Assembly (NCBI RefSeq): GCF_000214135.1
Contig: NZ_AFIE01000013.1
Coordinates: 1 to 64,000, forward strand
Source: Acinetobacter sp. P8-3-8
GTDB lineage: Bacteria; Pseudomonadota; Gammaproteobacteria; Pseudomonadales; Moraxellaceae
DNA length: 64,000 bases
Direction of reading: 5' to 3'
Below, in pieces: positions 8,135 to 16,201 of the stretch (its first letter is position 1; every line of letters starts with the position of its first letter). The position numbers and the translations under genes were made by a program. A model generated the notes under the pieces. The model was given only the letters and a program-made list of their open reading frames with translations. It had not been told where the DNA came from and searched no databases.

Positions 8135-9049
8135 TTAAAATTTAAATCTATTTTTTAATTTGCCAAAAAAGCCTTTAAGAAAACCTGTGTTCTCAGTTTG
8201 ATTCTCTATATTTGATGGTTTATTAAATTGGCAGTCTTTTACTGAAATTAATTCAGCATTACAAATAGCCAAATTTGCAGTGATAAAATGTTGCACGGTA
8301 TGAACCGGAATATTTAATTTATCTGCAACATGCTGAATTTCAGCACCTAAAATAAAACTGGCAGAAAGTTGCAATAATATTTTTTTATCAGCCATATTCG
8401 GTTGAGGCCAAAACCTTAATCTGTATGCTTTATCTAGTGATGGGGCAGTGATTATATTGGGATTTTGCCACACTAAATTGAATAACCAATTTTCTAAATT
8501 GTGATGTTGTTTGCGAGATACTTTAATAAAGTCTGTGGTACTTGCTGCTGTATATTGTATAGACGGATCAGTTTTATATGCTTCTCGTGTTGGCTCTAAC
8601 CATGCTAAATGTGCATGATGGTCAATAATCGCTAAAGTCCCGAATTGATCATTAATCAAAATCTTACGAATTTCTTGTTGATAAATATCTGTAAAAAAAT
8701 CGATTTCTTTAATATTGGGAGCTTCACTTGGCGTATTCTCCGAATCGATATGATCAGCTGTAACTTCCGGTTTTGGCTCAGATACATTGGTTCGATTGAG
8801 TAATTTAATATTGACCCAGTCTTTAAGAATCAGTTCATCATTAATAGGTATACACAGCAAATTTTCATCAGTACTTTCTGTTGGGTCACTATGTTTTGAA
8901 ATTTTTAAATAAGGTATTTTTTTATTTTGAATAATATTTTGAATATTGTCATGTTCAAAAAAATGTTCATTAATTAAAATACAGTTGATATTTTGATCAG
9001 CAATATTGGTCCAATTTATACCAATTGTATTTGGCAATAGTTTTCTCAA
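8135..9049 (-). CDS. Unknown protein with winged-helix-like C-terminus, GTPase operon partner
   Basis: About 304 residues and first gene of the roadblock/GTPase operon. Residues 1-75 look like an alpha/beta fold, 85-120 are acidic and disordered, and 120-215 form a second alpha/beta segment. Residues about 220-275 give a helical pattern (I-L-L-Q-L-S ... V-A-D-K-L-N-I-P-V-H-T-V-Q-H-F) of winged helix type. CvnC (DUF742) of actinobacterial conservons ends in a similar helix pattern, but homology is not shown here. The C-terminus is basic. The start is uncertain: TTG 9049 is the first in-frame start after a stop codon, its ribosome binding site is poor, and a nearby ATG is out of frame. Confidence 0.6.
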   Translation of the reverse strand: MRKLLPNTIGINWTNIADQNINCILINEHFFEHDNIQNIIQNKKIPYLKISKHSDPTESTDENLLCIPINDELILKDWVNIKLLNRTNVSEPKPEVTADHIDSENTPSEAPNIKEIDFFTDIYQQEIRKILINDQFGTLAIIDHHAHLAWLEPTREAYKTDPSIQYTAASTTDFIKVSRKQHHNLENWLFNLVWQNPNIITAPSLDKAYRLRFWPQPNMADKKILLQLSASFILGAEIQHVADKLNIPVHTVQHFITANLAICNAELISVKDCQFNKPSNIENQTENTGFLKGFFGKLKNRFKF

Positions 9050-9582
9050 CCGTATTTTAAGTTCATCTCAGGTGGTTAAACCTAAGCCTGAGATTGCGAT
9101 ATTGATACATTGATTGTTCATAATACCACTTATCTTTGATTGAAAATTCCAAGGTGTATATTAACTAAAATCGTTAAGTAAAATTAATTGCAAATCTGCT
9201 CGTTTTAATACAATAGACTTATAAATTTTTTTCGATTAAATATCTGTAATATGACGGTTTTGTGACCTCCATCGTTATTTTCTTTAAATAAATTATTAAT
9301 TTAATATTAATAGTTTATTTACCATGCTTGGCTTAAATTACCATTGCTGATGATCAAAAATCTATAAGCTTTTTGGAATGAATTGATTAGTTATTCGATA
9401 TAATAAAATGCAAATTAAGTTTGTTTTAATTTAATGATAAAAATTTGTATTCAAAATCTATATTCTTATTATATTGGTGATTTTTATCACGCAAAATAAT
9501 TACATTTACTTAAGTAATTTCTTAATGAAAAAAAGCGATCATAAAGATCGCTTTTAATTGTTTATTGAAAGAACTCAGGTTT
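9050..9582. other. AT-rich intergenic region with an inverted repeat
   Basis: ATCTCAGG at 9065-9072 and CCTGAGAT at 9087-9094 form a perfect 8-bp inverted repeat about 20 bases upstream of the GTPase operon start. It may be an operator or leader hairpin. The middle is very AT-rich without coding potential. A bidirectional terminator ends the region at 9531-9555. Confidence 0.5.
9531..9555 (-). terminator. Intrinsic terminator of the sspA-sspB operon
   Basis: AAAAGCGATC and GATCGCTTTT form a perfect 10-bp stem with a five-base loop. On the minus strand it follows the stop of the tail-anchored protein gene, and the A/T ends allow function in both directions. Confidence 0.85.
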
Positions 9583-10242
9583 TTAAGCAAAAATCTTGGT
9601 TGCTGCTTCAAAAAGAAAATATAACACCACCAATGCAACGATTGGTTCTGCACCTTTTGCCCAAGCGGGATTCACTGTTTTTACTTCAACAACATCATGG
9701 TGATCGGTATGAGCATCAGATTTTTGAACATTGACCATTTGATTAAACTCCTTCATGGTTTCCTCTAATGATAGCTCTTCTTCAGGGATAGGTTGAGAGC
9801 CAATCAGCTCAGTCAGTTCGTTTGTTGACCAAACCCAATCTTTTGCCTGCCCAGACAAGTGTTCTATTTGACCAATAACCAGTTCTCGCAGACCTCTTTT
9901 ACCCAAACTTCCAGCAGTATCGAGTTGTTTCAATTCTGCGATTTGTAATTCGAGAATGTCAGTCGTTGCAGATTCAAGTAAAGCTTTGTCTAAACTGGAT
10001 AGATTTTGCTTAGATGTAGTGAGGTGTCGTGCAATTTCTTGAGTATAAAGGTGATCTTGTGAAAGTATCTCTTGATACAGCGCATCATCATTTTGACGCC
10101 ATAAGCTGATCAATTTTCCTAAAGTCAACGCATTGATTTCTTCAATATACATCTTACGCTGTTCTGGCTCGAGTTGAGCTAAAAGCTGAGGCTTTTGAAT
10201 CTTAATCTGCTCAGCAAAGTATTGTACGAGATCAAAAGCCAT
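9583..10242 (-). CDS. Tail-anchored protein of unknown function downstream of sspB
   Basis: A 219-residue mostly helical soluble protein with one C-terminal hydrophobic helix (about 200-217), so it is probably tail-anchored with the bulk in the cytoplasm. The central region is rich in Glu, Gln and Leu, with a basic turn S-L-G-K-R-G-L-R. No signal peptide and no known domain are seen. It lies 15 bases downstream of sspB on the same strand, and AAGGA precedes ATG 10242, so it is probably the last gene of the sspA-sspB operon. A link to ClpXP adaptor function is inference from position only. Confidence 0.7.
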   Translation of the reverse strand: MAFDLVQYFAEQIKIQKPQLLAQLEPEQRKMYIEEINALTLGKLISLWRQNDDALYQEILSQDHLYTQEIARHLTTSKQNLSSLDKALLESATTDILELQIAELKQLDTAGSLGKRGLRELVIGQIEHLSGQAKDWVWSTNELTELIGSQPIPEEELSLEETMKEFNQMVNVQKSDAHTDHHDVVEVKTVNPAWAKGAEPIVALVVLYFLFEAATKIFA

Positions 10243-10257
10243 CTGGTTTTCCTTCTT

Positions 10258-10698
10258 CTATTCTAAAATTCTTAAACTTGGTTTTTTCTTTGGTGTATCA
10301 GTCGTAGTTTCTGCTTGTTCACTACTATTTGATTTTAAAGCATCTTCATCTATTTGCACATTGGCATATTCGTCAGGATCGAAGAATAAACCTTGTCCAT
10401 TTTCACGGGCATATAACCCTAAAACGGCATTCATAGGGACATAAATGTCTCTAGACACACCACCAAAACGCGCAGAGAACGTTACCGATTCATTATTGAT
10501 GTTTAACATGTGTACAGCATGTGGAACGATATTTAACACGATCTGACCATCTTGTATAAACTGTTGTGGCACATCGGTATAAGGTTTAGTCGCATCAACC
10601 AAAAGATAAGGAGTTAAATTGTTATCACAAATCCATTCATAAATTGCACGTGCAAGATATGGTCGAGTGGGACTTACATTCAGTTCTTGTTCAGACAT
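10258..10698 (-). CDS. sspB: ClpXP protease specificity-enhancing factor SspB
   Basis: 146 residues. SspB dimers bind ssrA-tagged peptides and deliver them to ClpXP. The N-terminal 110 residues form the substrate-binding domain, including R-P-Y-L-A-R-A-I-Y-E-W, T-P-Y-L-L-V-D-A and the F-S-A-R-F-G-G-V strand that is typical of the family. A flexible acidic linker (about 111-137) follows. The tail P-S-L-R-I-L matches the conserved ClpX-docking end of SspB. It is in an operon with sspA, 26 bases downstream of it. Length is normal for the family. Confidence 0.95.
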   Translation of the reverse strand: MSEQELNVSPTRPYLARAIYEWICDNNLTPYLLVDATKPYTDVPQQFIQDGQIVLNIVPHAVHMLNINNESVTFSARFGGVSRDIYVPMNAVLGLYARENGQGLFFDPDEYANVQIDEDALKSNSSEQAETTTDTPKKKPSLRILE

Positions 10699-10724
10699 TG
10701 GAAAATACTCTTTTGATTTGCAAT

Positions 10725-11378
10725 CTAGGGCTTTGTCAAAAATTCACTATATCGGTTCTGTTCTTGCAAAGTCATGGACTTGATAAAAGCAGGACGACTA
10801 AAAATTCGTTGGCAATATAGCAAAATTGGACGGCATTGCTGTTTAGGCAACTCAATTCCCATATGTTTTAACCGTATGAAAATTGGGGCTAACATGCAAT
10901 CTAAAATTGTAAAGTTTTCAGACATGAAATATGGATAATGCTGAAAAAGTGGTGTGAGCGAAATCAAAGTATCGCGTAATTGCTTTTGCGCTTTTTTACT
11001 TGCAGCAACATCTAAAGTATCAGGATGGCGTAGCATGAGATCTGCGAGTTTTAACCAGTCTTGTTCTAAGCGCCAAATATATTGTCTTTGTTCTGCTCGT
11101 GGAGCAGGCGCATCCGCATAGAGTTTATTCTGACGATAACGATCATCAATGTATTCAGAAATAATTGTAGTATTAAATAGTTTTAAATCATTTTCAATGA
11201 GCATCGGAAGTTGATTATAAGGATTCAAACTTGCTAAATCTTCATCATCTTCTTCAACAATAATGAGATGATATTTAATTTGCTTTTCAGCGAGTAGCAA
11301 TCTAATCCAATGTGAACGAAAGTCATCCTCGTGGCTATACAACGTAATCCCTTGTTGAGGTGCATTTTCGACTGACAT
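10725..11378 (-). CDS. sspA: Stringent starvation protein A
   Basis: 217 residues of glutathione S-transferase fold. SspA binds RNA polymerase and alters transcription in stationary phase and under acid stress; it lacks transferase activity in characterised relatives. Visible are the thioredoxin-like N-terminal domain (L-Y-S-H-E-D-D-F-R-S-H-W, about 13-24), the L-N-P-Y-N-Q-L-P-M-L segment with the cis-proline, I-I-S-E-Y-I-D-D-R-Y, and a helical C-terminal domain. First gene of sspA-sspB plus the tail-anchored gene. In many relatives this operon directly follows rpsI; here a small secreted protein gene on the other strand lies between them. Confidence 0.94.
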   Translation of the reverse strand: MSVENAPQQGITLYSHEDDFRSHWIRLLLAEKQIKYHLIIVEEDDEDLASLNPYNQLPMLIENDLKLFNTTIISEYIDDRYRQNKLYADAPAPRAEQRQYIWRLEQDWLKLADLMLRHPDTLDVAASKKAQKQLRDTLISLTPLFQHYPYFMSENFTILDCMLAPIFIRLKHMGIELPKQQCRPILLYCQRIFSRPAFIKSMTLQEQNRYSEFLTKP

Positions 11379-11498
11379 ATTCCAAAAACTTGGTTAAGTG
11401 AATAGCGTAGAATACTAAAAATAGACAATAAAATCACTCTAACTTTAATATGTTTATGATAAGTATCGATCAACTACAAAATGACCAACAAGGAAAAA

Positions 11499-11900
11499 AT
11501 GATGCACTCAGTGGGAAATGTGATTAGATCAATCGTTATATTATCTTTAATGACTGTAATTTCAAACACATATGCGAAGCGTCATGATGCGGCTGAGCAT
11601 GCAGAGGTCGCTCAAGCTGCTGCTTCTGCCGAAGAAGCTGCGTGTTTGGCTGACGAAGCTTGTGATGTCGCTATGCCTGTGGCTGATGAAGATCGATATG
11701 GAGGTATTCAGCAGGAATATGTGGTTAAGGGATGTAAGGTCACCATCTATAATGATGGACCAGTGAAAATGGTCGATGAAAAGACGGACGAACCTTGTGA
11801 TGCACCACTTCCTAAAGATCATCAGTTTTCAAAAGATGTACAAAGCTACCAAGAAAATGACTGCATGATGACTGAGCATAGCGCTATGGATGGTGCGTGA
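11499..11900 (+). CDS. Small exported protein, acidic and cysteine-containing
   Basis: About 133 residues. A signal peptide (MMHSVGNVIRSIVILSLMTV...) is likely cleaved after S-N-T-Y-A. The mature part begins with an Ala/Glu-rich segment that includes two cysteines, then a strand-rich section (Y-V-V-K-G-C-K-V-T-I-Y-N-D-G-P) with further cysteines, four or five in all, which could form periplasmic disulfides. AAGGA at 11490-11494 favours ATG 11499 or 11502 over the upstream ATG 11481. No family is recognised. It lies between the sspA and rpsI genes, reading the opposite way. Confidence 0.7.
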   Translation: MMHSVGNVIRSIVILSLMTVISNTYAKRHDAAEHAEVAQAAASAEEAACLADEACDVAMPVADEDRYGGIQQEYVVKGCKVTIYNDGPVKMVDEKTDEPCDAPLPKDHQFSKDVQSYQENDCMMTEHSAMDGA

Positions 11901-12053
11901 TGCGACTATGGATTGTTCAATGCGAGATCAACAGAAATAACTAAACAGCTAAATAAACTGTATTGGCTCGAAGTTAAGCTATTTAAAGCTAAAAGCTCAT
12001 CTAAATGATTTAATGAAGACTCTTAATGAAAAGCCTAATGAAATTTAGGCATA

Positions 12054-12083
12054 AAAAAACCTCGGAAAATCCGAGGTTTTTTG
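12054..12083 (-). terminator. Intrinsic terminator of rplM-rpsI
   Basis: AAAACCTCGG and CCGAGGTTTT form a perfect stem around AAAAT, with A and T runs on either side, so it can act in both directions. It lies about 20 bases after the rpsI stop codon. Confidence 0.9.
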
Positions 12084-12101
12084 TCCGATTCGGTAAACGA
12101 A

Positions 12102-12488
12102 TTAACGTTTAGAGAATTGAGGACGTTTACGAGCTTTACGTAAACCAAGTTTCTTACGTTCAACTTCACGAGCATCACGAGTAACGAAACCAGCTTGACG
12201 AAGAGCAGGTTTTAAAGTTTCGTCAGCAGCGATCAATGCACGAGTAATACCGTGACGGATAGCGCCAGCTTGACCACCGATACCACCACCAGCAACAGTG
12301 ATGTAAAGGTCATACTTTTCAGTAGCGTCTAAAAGCTCAAGCGGTTGACGAACAACCATACGAGCAGTTTCACGACCGAAGTACTGTTCAAGAGTACGGT
12401 TGTTGATTACGAGTTTACCAGTACCAGCTGATAGGAAAACACGTGCAGTTGCGGTCTTACGGCGACCTGTACCATAATTAGTAGCCAT
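12102..12488 (-). CDS. rpsI: 30S ribosomal protein S9
   Basis: 128 residues, standard length. S9 sits in the head of the small subunit, and its basic C-terminal tail reaches the P-site tRNA. Recognisable parts are the [13 protein letters not shown] start, [19 protein letters not shown], and the terminal [11 protein letters not shown]. It follows rplM by 12 bases in the usual rplM-rpsI operon. Confidence 0.98.
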   Translation of the reverse strand: MATNYGTGRRKTATARVFLSAGTGKLVINNRTLEQYFGRETARMVVRQPLELLDATEKYDLYITVAGGGIGGQAGAIRHGITRALIAADETLKPALRQAGFVTRDAREVERKKLGLRKARKRPQFSKR

Positions 12489-12500
12489 GTGCAGTATCCC

Positions 12501-12929
12501 TTAGATGTCCAAAACTTGTGGCTGTTGCGCAGCATGCGGATGCTCAGTACCAGCATACACTTTCATTTTTTTGATCATTGCATAACCAAGAGGACCTTTT
12601 GGCAACATACCTTTAACTGCTTTTTCAAGAACAGCTTCAGGTTTGTGAGCAATTAACTTCTCGAAGTTAGTCTCACGGATACCACCAGGGAAACCAGTAT
12701 GGCGATAGTATTTCTTATCAAGTGATTTTTTACCAGTCACTTGAACTTGCTCTGCATTGATAACAACGATGTAGTCACCAGTGTCAACGTGCGGAGTATA
12801 AGAAGTTTTGTGCTTACCGCGTAAACGACGAGCGATTTCAGTCGCAAGGCGACCTAAAGTTTTGCCAGAAGCATCAACAACGTACCAGTCGTGTTGAACT
12901 TCAGCAGGCTTAGCGCTGAGAGTTTTCAT
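12501..12929 (-). CDS. rplM: 50S ribosomal protein L13
   Basis: 142 residues, standard length. L13 is an early-assembly protein of the large subunit. Recognised by [16 protein letters not shown], the central [20 protein letters not shown] and M-L-P-K-G-P-L-G. It begins the rplM-rpsI operon. The 50 bases before its start contain two overlapping hairpins that could allow autogenous control (annotated separately). Confidence 0.98.
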
Positions 12930-12978
12930 TAAACCACTACCTATTATAGTTGGTTTGGACTATGGAAGCTGTCCAAAC
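12930..12978 (-). promoter_or_regulatory. Candidate L13-responsive leader with mutually exclusive hairpins
   Basis: On the minus strand, hairpin 1 pairs GTTTGGAC (12978-12971) with GTCCAAAC (12960-12953). Hairpin 2 pairs AAACCA-A-CTA (12956-12947) with TAGTGGTTT (12939-12931), ending just before the rplM ATG with AGG in its loop. The two share bases, so only one can form at a time. L13 autoregulation of rplM-rpsI is established in E. coli. Its operation through this structure is inference. Confidence 0.4.
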
Positions 12979-13379
12979 AAAAAGGAGACCGAATTCTATC
13001 TGAAAGTGAGAAGAATCACAATCAAAATATAGAATTTCAGGTGCATTATTATAAGAGCATTTTATTTAAATTAATAGTCAGTATTTTATCTATCTCGAAT
13101 TCTTTGGGGGAGGTTTCGGAAACATAGGTAATGACTAGGGTTTAGCAATAATTTAGCAATATGTGTGGCTATTTTTTATTCATAAAATCTATTACATATC
13201 AATTTTATAAGCGTATTCACCCCTAAATAAATTGAAATGCTCATTCATTCATTCATTCATTCATTCATTCAATCAATCGTTAATATCAAGTTAATAGCAA
13301 TTTGGGCGATGACATTGACCATAGGAGGATGATGGAATTAGGTATAAAATAGATCAAAATAAATTTGAAACTCAGGCTC
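12979..13379. other. Divergent promoter region rplM / pdxA
   Basis: This holds the promoters for rplM (leftward) and pdxA (rightward), a TCAT tetranucleotide repeat at 13241-13270, and an AGGAGG with a seven-codon open frame at 13329-13352. No other gene was seen. Confidence 0.5.
13241..13270 (+). repeat. Tetranucleotide microsatellite (TCAT)7
   Basis: Seven uninterrupted TCAT units plus TC, followed by AATCAATCG. It lies about 110 bases upstream of the pdxA start, in a likely promoter region. Repeats of this kind can change copy number by slippage. Confidence 0.95.
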
Positions 13380-14348
13380 ATGCTTCCATTATATGTTACC
13401 AGTGGTGAACCCGCAGGAATTGGCCCAGATATCTGTTTAAGTTTGGCTGATCGTATCGATGAACGTCCTATCGTTATTTTGGCCGATCTCGATATGTTGA
13501 AGCAACGTGCGCAAATTTTACAAAAAGAGATTAATTTTGTTGAATATAAAGGGCAAACAGAATCTTCGGTTCAAGGTGAACTTTATGTGGAGCATGTGCC
13601 AGTCAATCAGGATGTCATTCTTGGTGAATTAAATCCTCAAAATTCGGCCTATGTTTTAGAGCAATTACGTCGTTCGGCAGATTATGCAATGTCAGGTAAA
13701 AGTGTCGGTGTTGCCACTGCACCTGTACAGAAATCAGTGATTAATGATGCTGGCATTCATTTCAGTGGGCATACTGAATATTATCAAGAGTTTGCTGGTG
13801 TAGATCGTGTCGTAATGATGCTGGCAACCAAAACATTAAGAGTTGCATTGGCGACAACTCATTTACCCTTACGTGATGTTGCAGATGCAATTACCAAACA
13901 ACGACTGCACCAAGTCATCGACATTCTCATTCATGATCTAAAAACCAAATTCAAAATTAGCAATCCCCGTATTCTGGTTTGTGGCTTAAATCCGCATGCA
14001 GGTGAGGGCGGTTATTTAGGGCGTGAGGAAATTGATACCATCAATCCTGTATTGGAAGATTATCGTGCGCAAGGCATTGATATGAGTTTAAGTATGCCTG
14101 CAGATACATTATTTACGCCTGAAAATTTGAAAAATGCAGACGCAGTTTTAGCGATGTATCACGATCAAGGCTTACCTGTGTTAAAATCTCAAGGATTCGG
14201 TGAAGCCATTAATATTACTTTAGGCTTACCTTTTATTCGAACATCAGTCGATCACGGCACAGCGCTCTCCCTTGCAGGTACTGGACTCGCAAAAGGTTCA
14301 AGTTTGCATGTCGCTGTCGATTTAGCGCTTGATCTCGCTCGCAATTAA
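13380..14348 (+). CDS. pdxA: 4-hydroxythreonine-4-phosphate dehydrogenase
   Basis: 322 residues. PdxA oxidises 4-phosphohydroxy-L-threonine in pyridoxal 5'-phosphate synthesis, using NAD(P)+ and a divalent metal. Recognised by T-S-G-E-P-A-G-I-G-P-D, A-P-V-Q-K, G-H-T-E-Y, the C-G-L-N-P-H-A-G-E-G-G-Y-L-G motif and Y-H-D-Q-G-L-P-V-L-K, which together supply the metal-binding His and Asp residues. ATG 13380 matches the family N-terminus (MLPLYVTSGEP). A TTG 15 bases earlier is less likely. First gene of pdxA-rsmA-apaH, an order found in many gammaproteobacteria. Confidence 0.96.
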   Translation: MLPLYVTSGEPAGIGPDICLSLADRIDERPIVILADLDMLKQRAQILQKEINFVEYKGQTESSVQGELYVEHVPVNQDVILGELNPQNSAYVLEQLRRSADYAMSGKSVGVATAPVQKSVINDAGIHFSGHTEYYQEFAGVDRVVMMLATKTLRVALATTHLPLRDVADAITKQRLHQVIDILIHDLKTKFKISNPRILVCGLNPHAGEGGYLGREEIDTINPVLEDYRAQGIDMSLSMPADTLFTPENLKNADAVLAMYHDQGLPVLKSQGFGEAINITLGLPFIRTSVDHGTALSLAGTGLAKGSSLHVAVDLALDLARN

Positions 14349-14367
14349 TTTACGTTGGAACTTTTTT

Positions 14368-15180
14368 ATGTATCAAATTAATGCCTTAAACCCAAAAGAT
14401 GAAGGGCATCATACGCGTAAGCGTTTTGGACAAAACTTTTTACATGACCAACGTGTAATTGCCAAAATCGTGCGTTCTGTTGCGCCACGTTCCGGCGATA
14501 ATATTGTCGAAATTGGCCCAGGTTTGGCAGCATTAACATCACCGCTCATTGGTGAATGTGATGCGTTAACAGTGGTTGAGCTAGATCGTGACTTAGCAGC
14601 AGGCTTACCGGGGCGTGTACCGCATCCTGAGCGTTTAACCATTATTGAAACAGATGCTTTGAAATATGATTTTACTGAACTCTTTCAGGAAGGTCGTCCT
14701 TTACGTGTTGTAGGTAACTTACCTTATAATATTTCTACACCTTTACTATTTCATCTCTTGGAATTTGGTGGAAAAGTAAAAGACATGCATTTCATGCTGC
14801 AAAAAGAAGTTGTAGATCGAATTACGGCTTCTCCAAATACTAAAGAATATGGTCGTTTATCGGTCATGATTCAATATTTCTGTAAACCTACATTCTTATT
14901 TGAAGTGCCACCAGGATCATTTAATCCACCTCCAAAAGTGACTTCTGCGGTTTTCCGTTTAGAGCCATATGCAGATAAACCGATTGTTGCCAAAAATGAA
15001 AAAGCTTTGGCGCGTTTGGTTTCTCACGTTTTTACTCAACGTCGTAAGACTTTGCGTAATAGCTTAAAAGGGATGTTGGTTGAAGATGGCTTTGAAAAGG
15101 CGGGCGTTGATCCAATGGCTCGTCCAGAAACACTTAGCTTGGCTCAATTTGTTGCATTGTCAGATCAAATGGTGGCTTAA
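14368..15180 (+). CDS. rsmA: 16S rRNA dimethyladenosine methyltransferase RsmA (KsgA)
   Basis: 270 residues. It dimethylates A1518 and A1519 in helix 45 of 16S rRNA during small-subunit assembly. Visible are K-R-F-G-Q-N-F-L-H-D near the start, the AdoMet motif V-E-I-G-P-G-L-A-A-L-T, acidic E-L-D-R-D, the catalytic N-L-P-Y-N-I-S, and the basic helical C-terminal domain (T-Q-R-R-K-T-L-R-N). ATG 14368 fits the family. An earlier ATG at 14329 overlaps pdxA and would add 13 unrelated residues. apaH begins immediately after its TAA. Confidence 0.97.
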   Translation: MYQINALNPKDEGHHTRKRFGQNFLHDQRVIAKIVRSVAPRSGDNIVEIGPGLAALTSPLIGECDALTVVELDRDLAAGLPGRVPHPERLTIIETDALKYDFTELFQEGRPLRVVGNLPYNISTPLLFHLLEFGGKVKDMHFMLQKEVVDRITASPNTKEYGRLSVMIQYFCKPTFLFEVPPGSFNPPPKVTSAVFRLEPYADKPIVAKNEKALARLVSHVFTQRRKTLRNSLKGMLVEDGFEKAGVDPMARPETLSLAQFVALSDQMVA

Positions 15181-16038
15181 ATGACCCGTAAGAATGTTCG
15201 CTATAATTATGTCATTGGGGATGTGCAAGGTTGTTTTGAAGCCCTGAAAGCCTTACTCAAAGAAATCCAGTTCGATGCAGATCAAGACTTTATCTGGTTT
15301 GCAGGGGATTTAGTGGCACGTGGTGAAAATTCTGTCGGGGCGTTACGTTTCATCAAAAAACTTGTCGATCGTGATGTGGCTGCGACTGTTTTGGGCAATC
15401 ACGACCTGAATTTACTGGCTGTTGCTCGTGGTATCAAAAAAGCCAAAGATAAAGACAAGATTGATGATGTTATTCATGCACTTGAAAGTGATGACTTGAT
15501 TGATTGGTTACGCAAGCAACCTTTATGTTTATTTCCAAATGATCAAACGATTTTGACGCATGCGGGCGTACCATGTATTTGGAATGCAAAGCAGACTGCT
15601 GAACTCTCTCAAGAAGTTGAAGCTGTTTTGAGCAGTGAAGATTTTGACGTTTTAGACGGTTTTTTAAAAGCGATGTATGGCACTGAACCTGATGTGTGGT
15701 CAGAAGGCTTAACTGAGAATGATCGCTTACGTTGTATCACCAATTATTTGACGCGTATGCGCTTGACTGATGCCAATGGTCGCTTGGAATTTAGTTTCAA
15801 AGATGCTTTGGATGAGCCGATGCCCGAAGGTTTTAAACCGTGGTTTGAGTTTGAATCTGAAACAGCAAAAACACATCAAATCATTTTTGGACATTGGGCT
15901 GCCTTAGAAGGTAAAACGATCAATGCTCAAATCCAAAATGTTGATGGTGGCTGTGTTTGGGGGCAGCAATTGATTGCTTATAGACTTGAAGATAAACAAC
16001 TTTTTAAAGTTGATAATCCAGTATCTACTTCACTTTAA
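15181..16038 (+). CDS. apaH: Diadenosine tetraphosphatase (symmetrical)
   Basis: 285 residues. ApaH hydrolyses Ap4A to two ADP and also decaps Np4-capped RNA. The calcineurin-type metal motifs are present: G-D-V-Q-G-C-F (the first His position is Gln in this spelling), G-D-L-V-A-R-G, L-G-N-H-D-L-N-L-L, a T-H-A-G-V-P loop and the late F-G-H-W-A. Substitution of the usual G-D-I-H-G by G-D-V-Q-G is common in ApaH. The ATG follows the rsmA stop directly, so translation is probably coupled. A terminator follows at 16068-16092. Confidence 0.95.
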   Translation: MTRKNVRYNYVIGDVQGCFEALKALLKEIQFDADQDFIWFAGDLVARGENSVGALRFIKKLVDRDVAATVLGNHDLNLLAVARGIKKAKDKDKIDDVIHALESDDLIDWLRKQPLCLFPNDQTILTHAGVPCIWNAKQTAELSQEVEAVLSSEDFDVLDGFLKAMYGTEPDVWSEGLTENDRLRCITNYLTRMRLTDANGRLEFSFKDALDEPMPEGFKPWFEFESETAKTHQIIFGHWAALEGKTINAQIQNVDGGCVWGQQLIAYRLEDKQLFKVDNPVSTSL

Positions 16039-16067
16039 AATCATTCAGTACTGATTTTAAACTAAAG

Positions 16068-16094
16068 TACCCAATGAATTACATTGGGTATTTT
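16068..16094 (+). terminator. Intrinsic terminator of pdxA-rsmA-apaH
   Basis: TACCCAATG and CATTGGGTA form a perfect 9-bp stem with an AATTA loop, followed by TTTTA. Confidence 0.85.
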
Positions 16095-16201
16095 ACATTT
16101 GGAGGAATAGATTATTTTTACGATACTTTTAATGTTTAATTTCAGTTGAACTCTTGAAATATTTCTCTGTAGTATTTTTCATATTTAGGATCAATATTTG
16201 A

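Noticed and set aside
13241-13270. CRISPR-like repeat
   Set aside because: It is a simple 4-base microsatellite without spacers.
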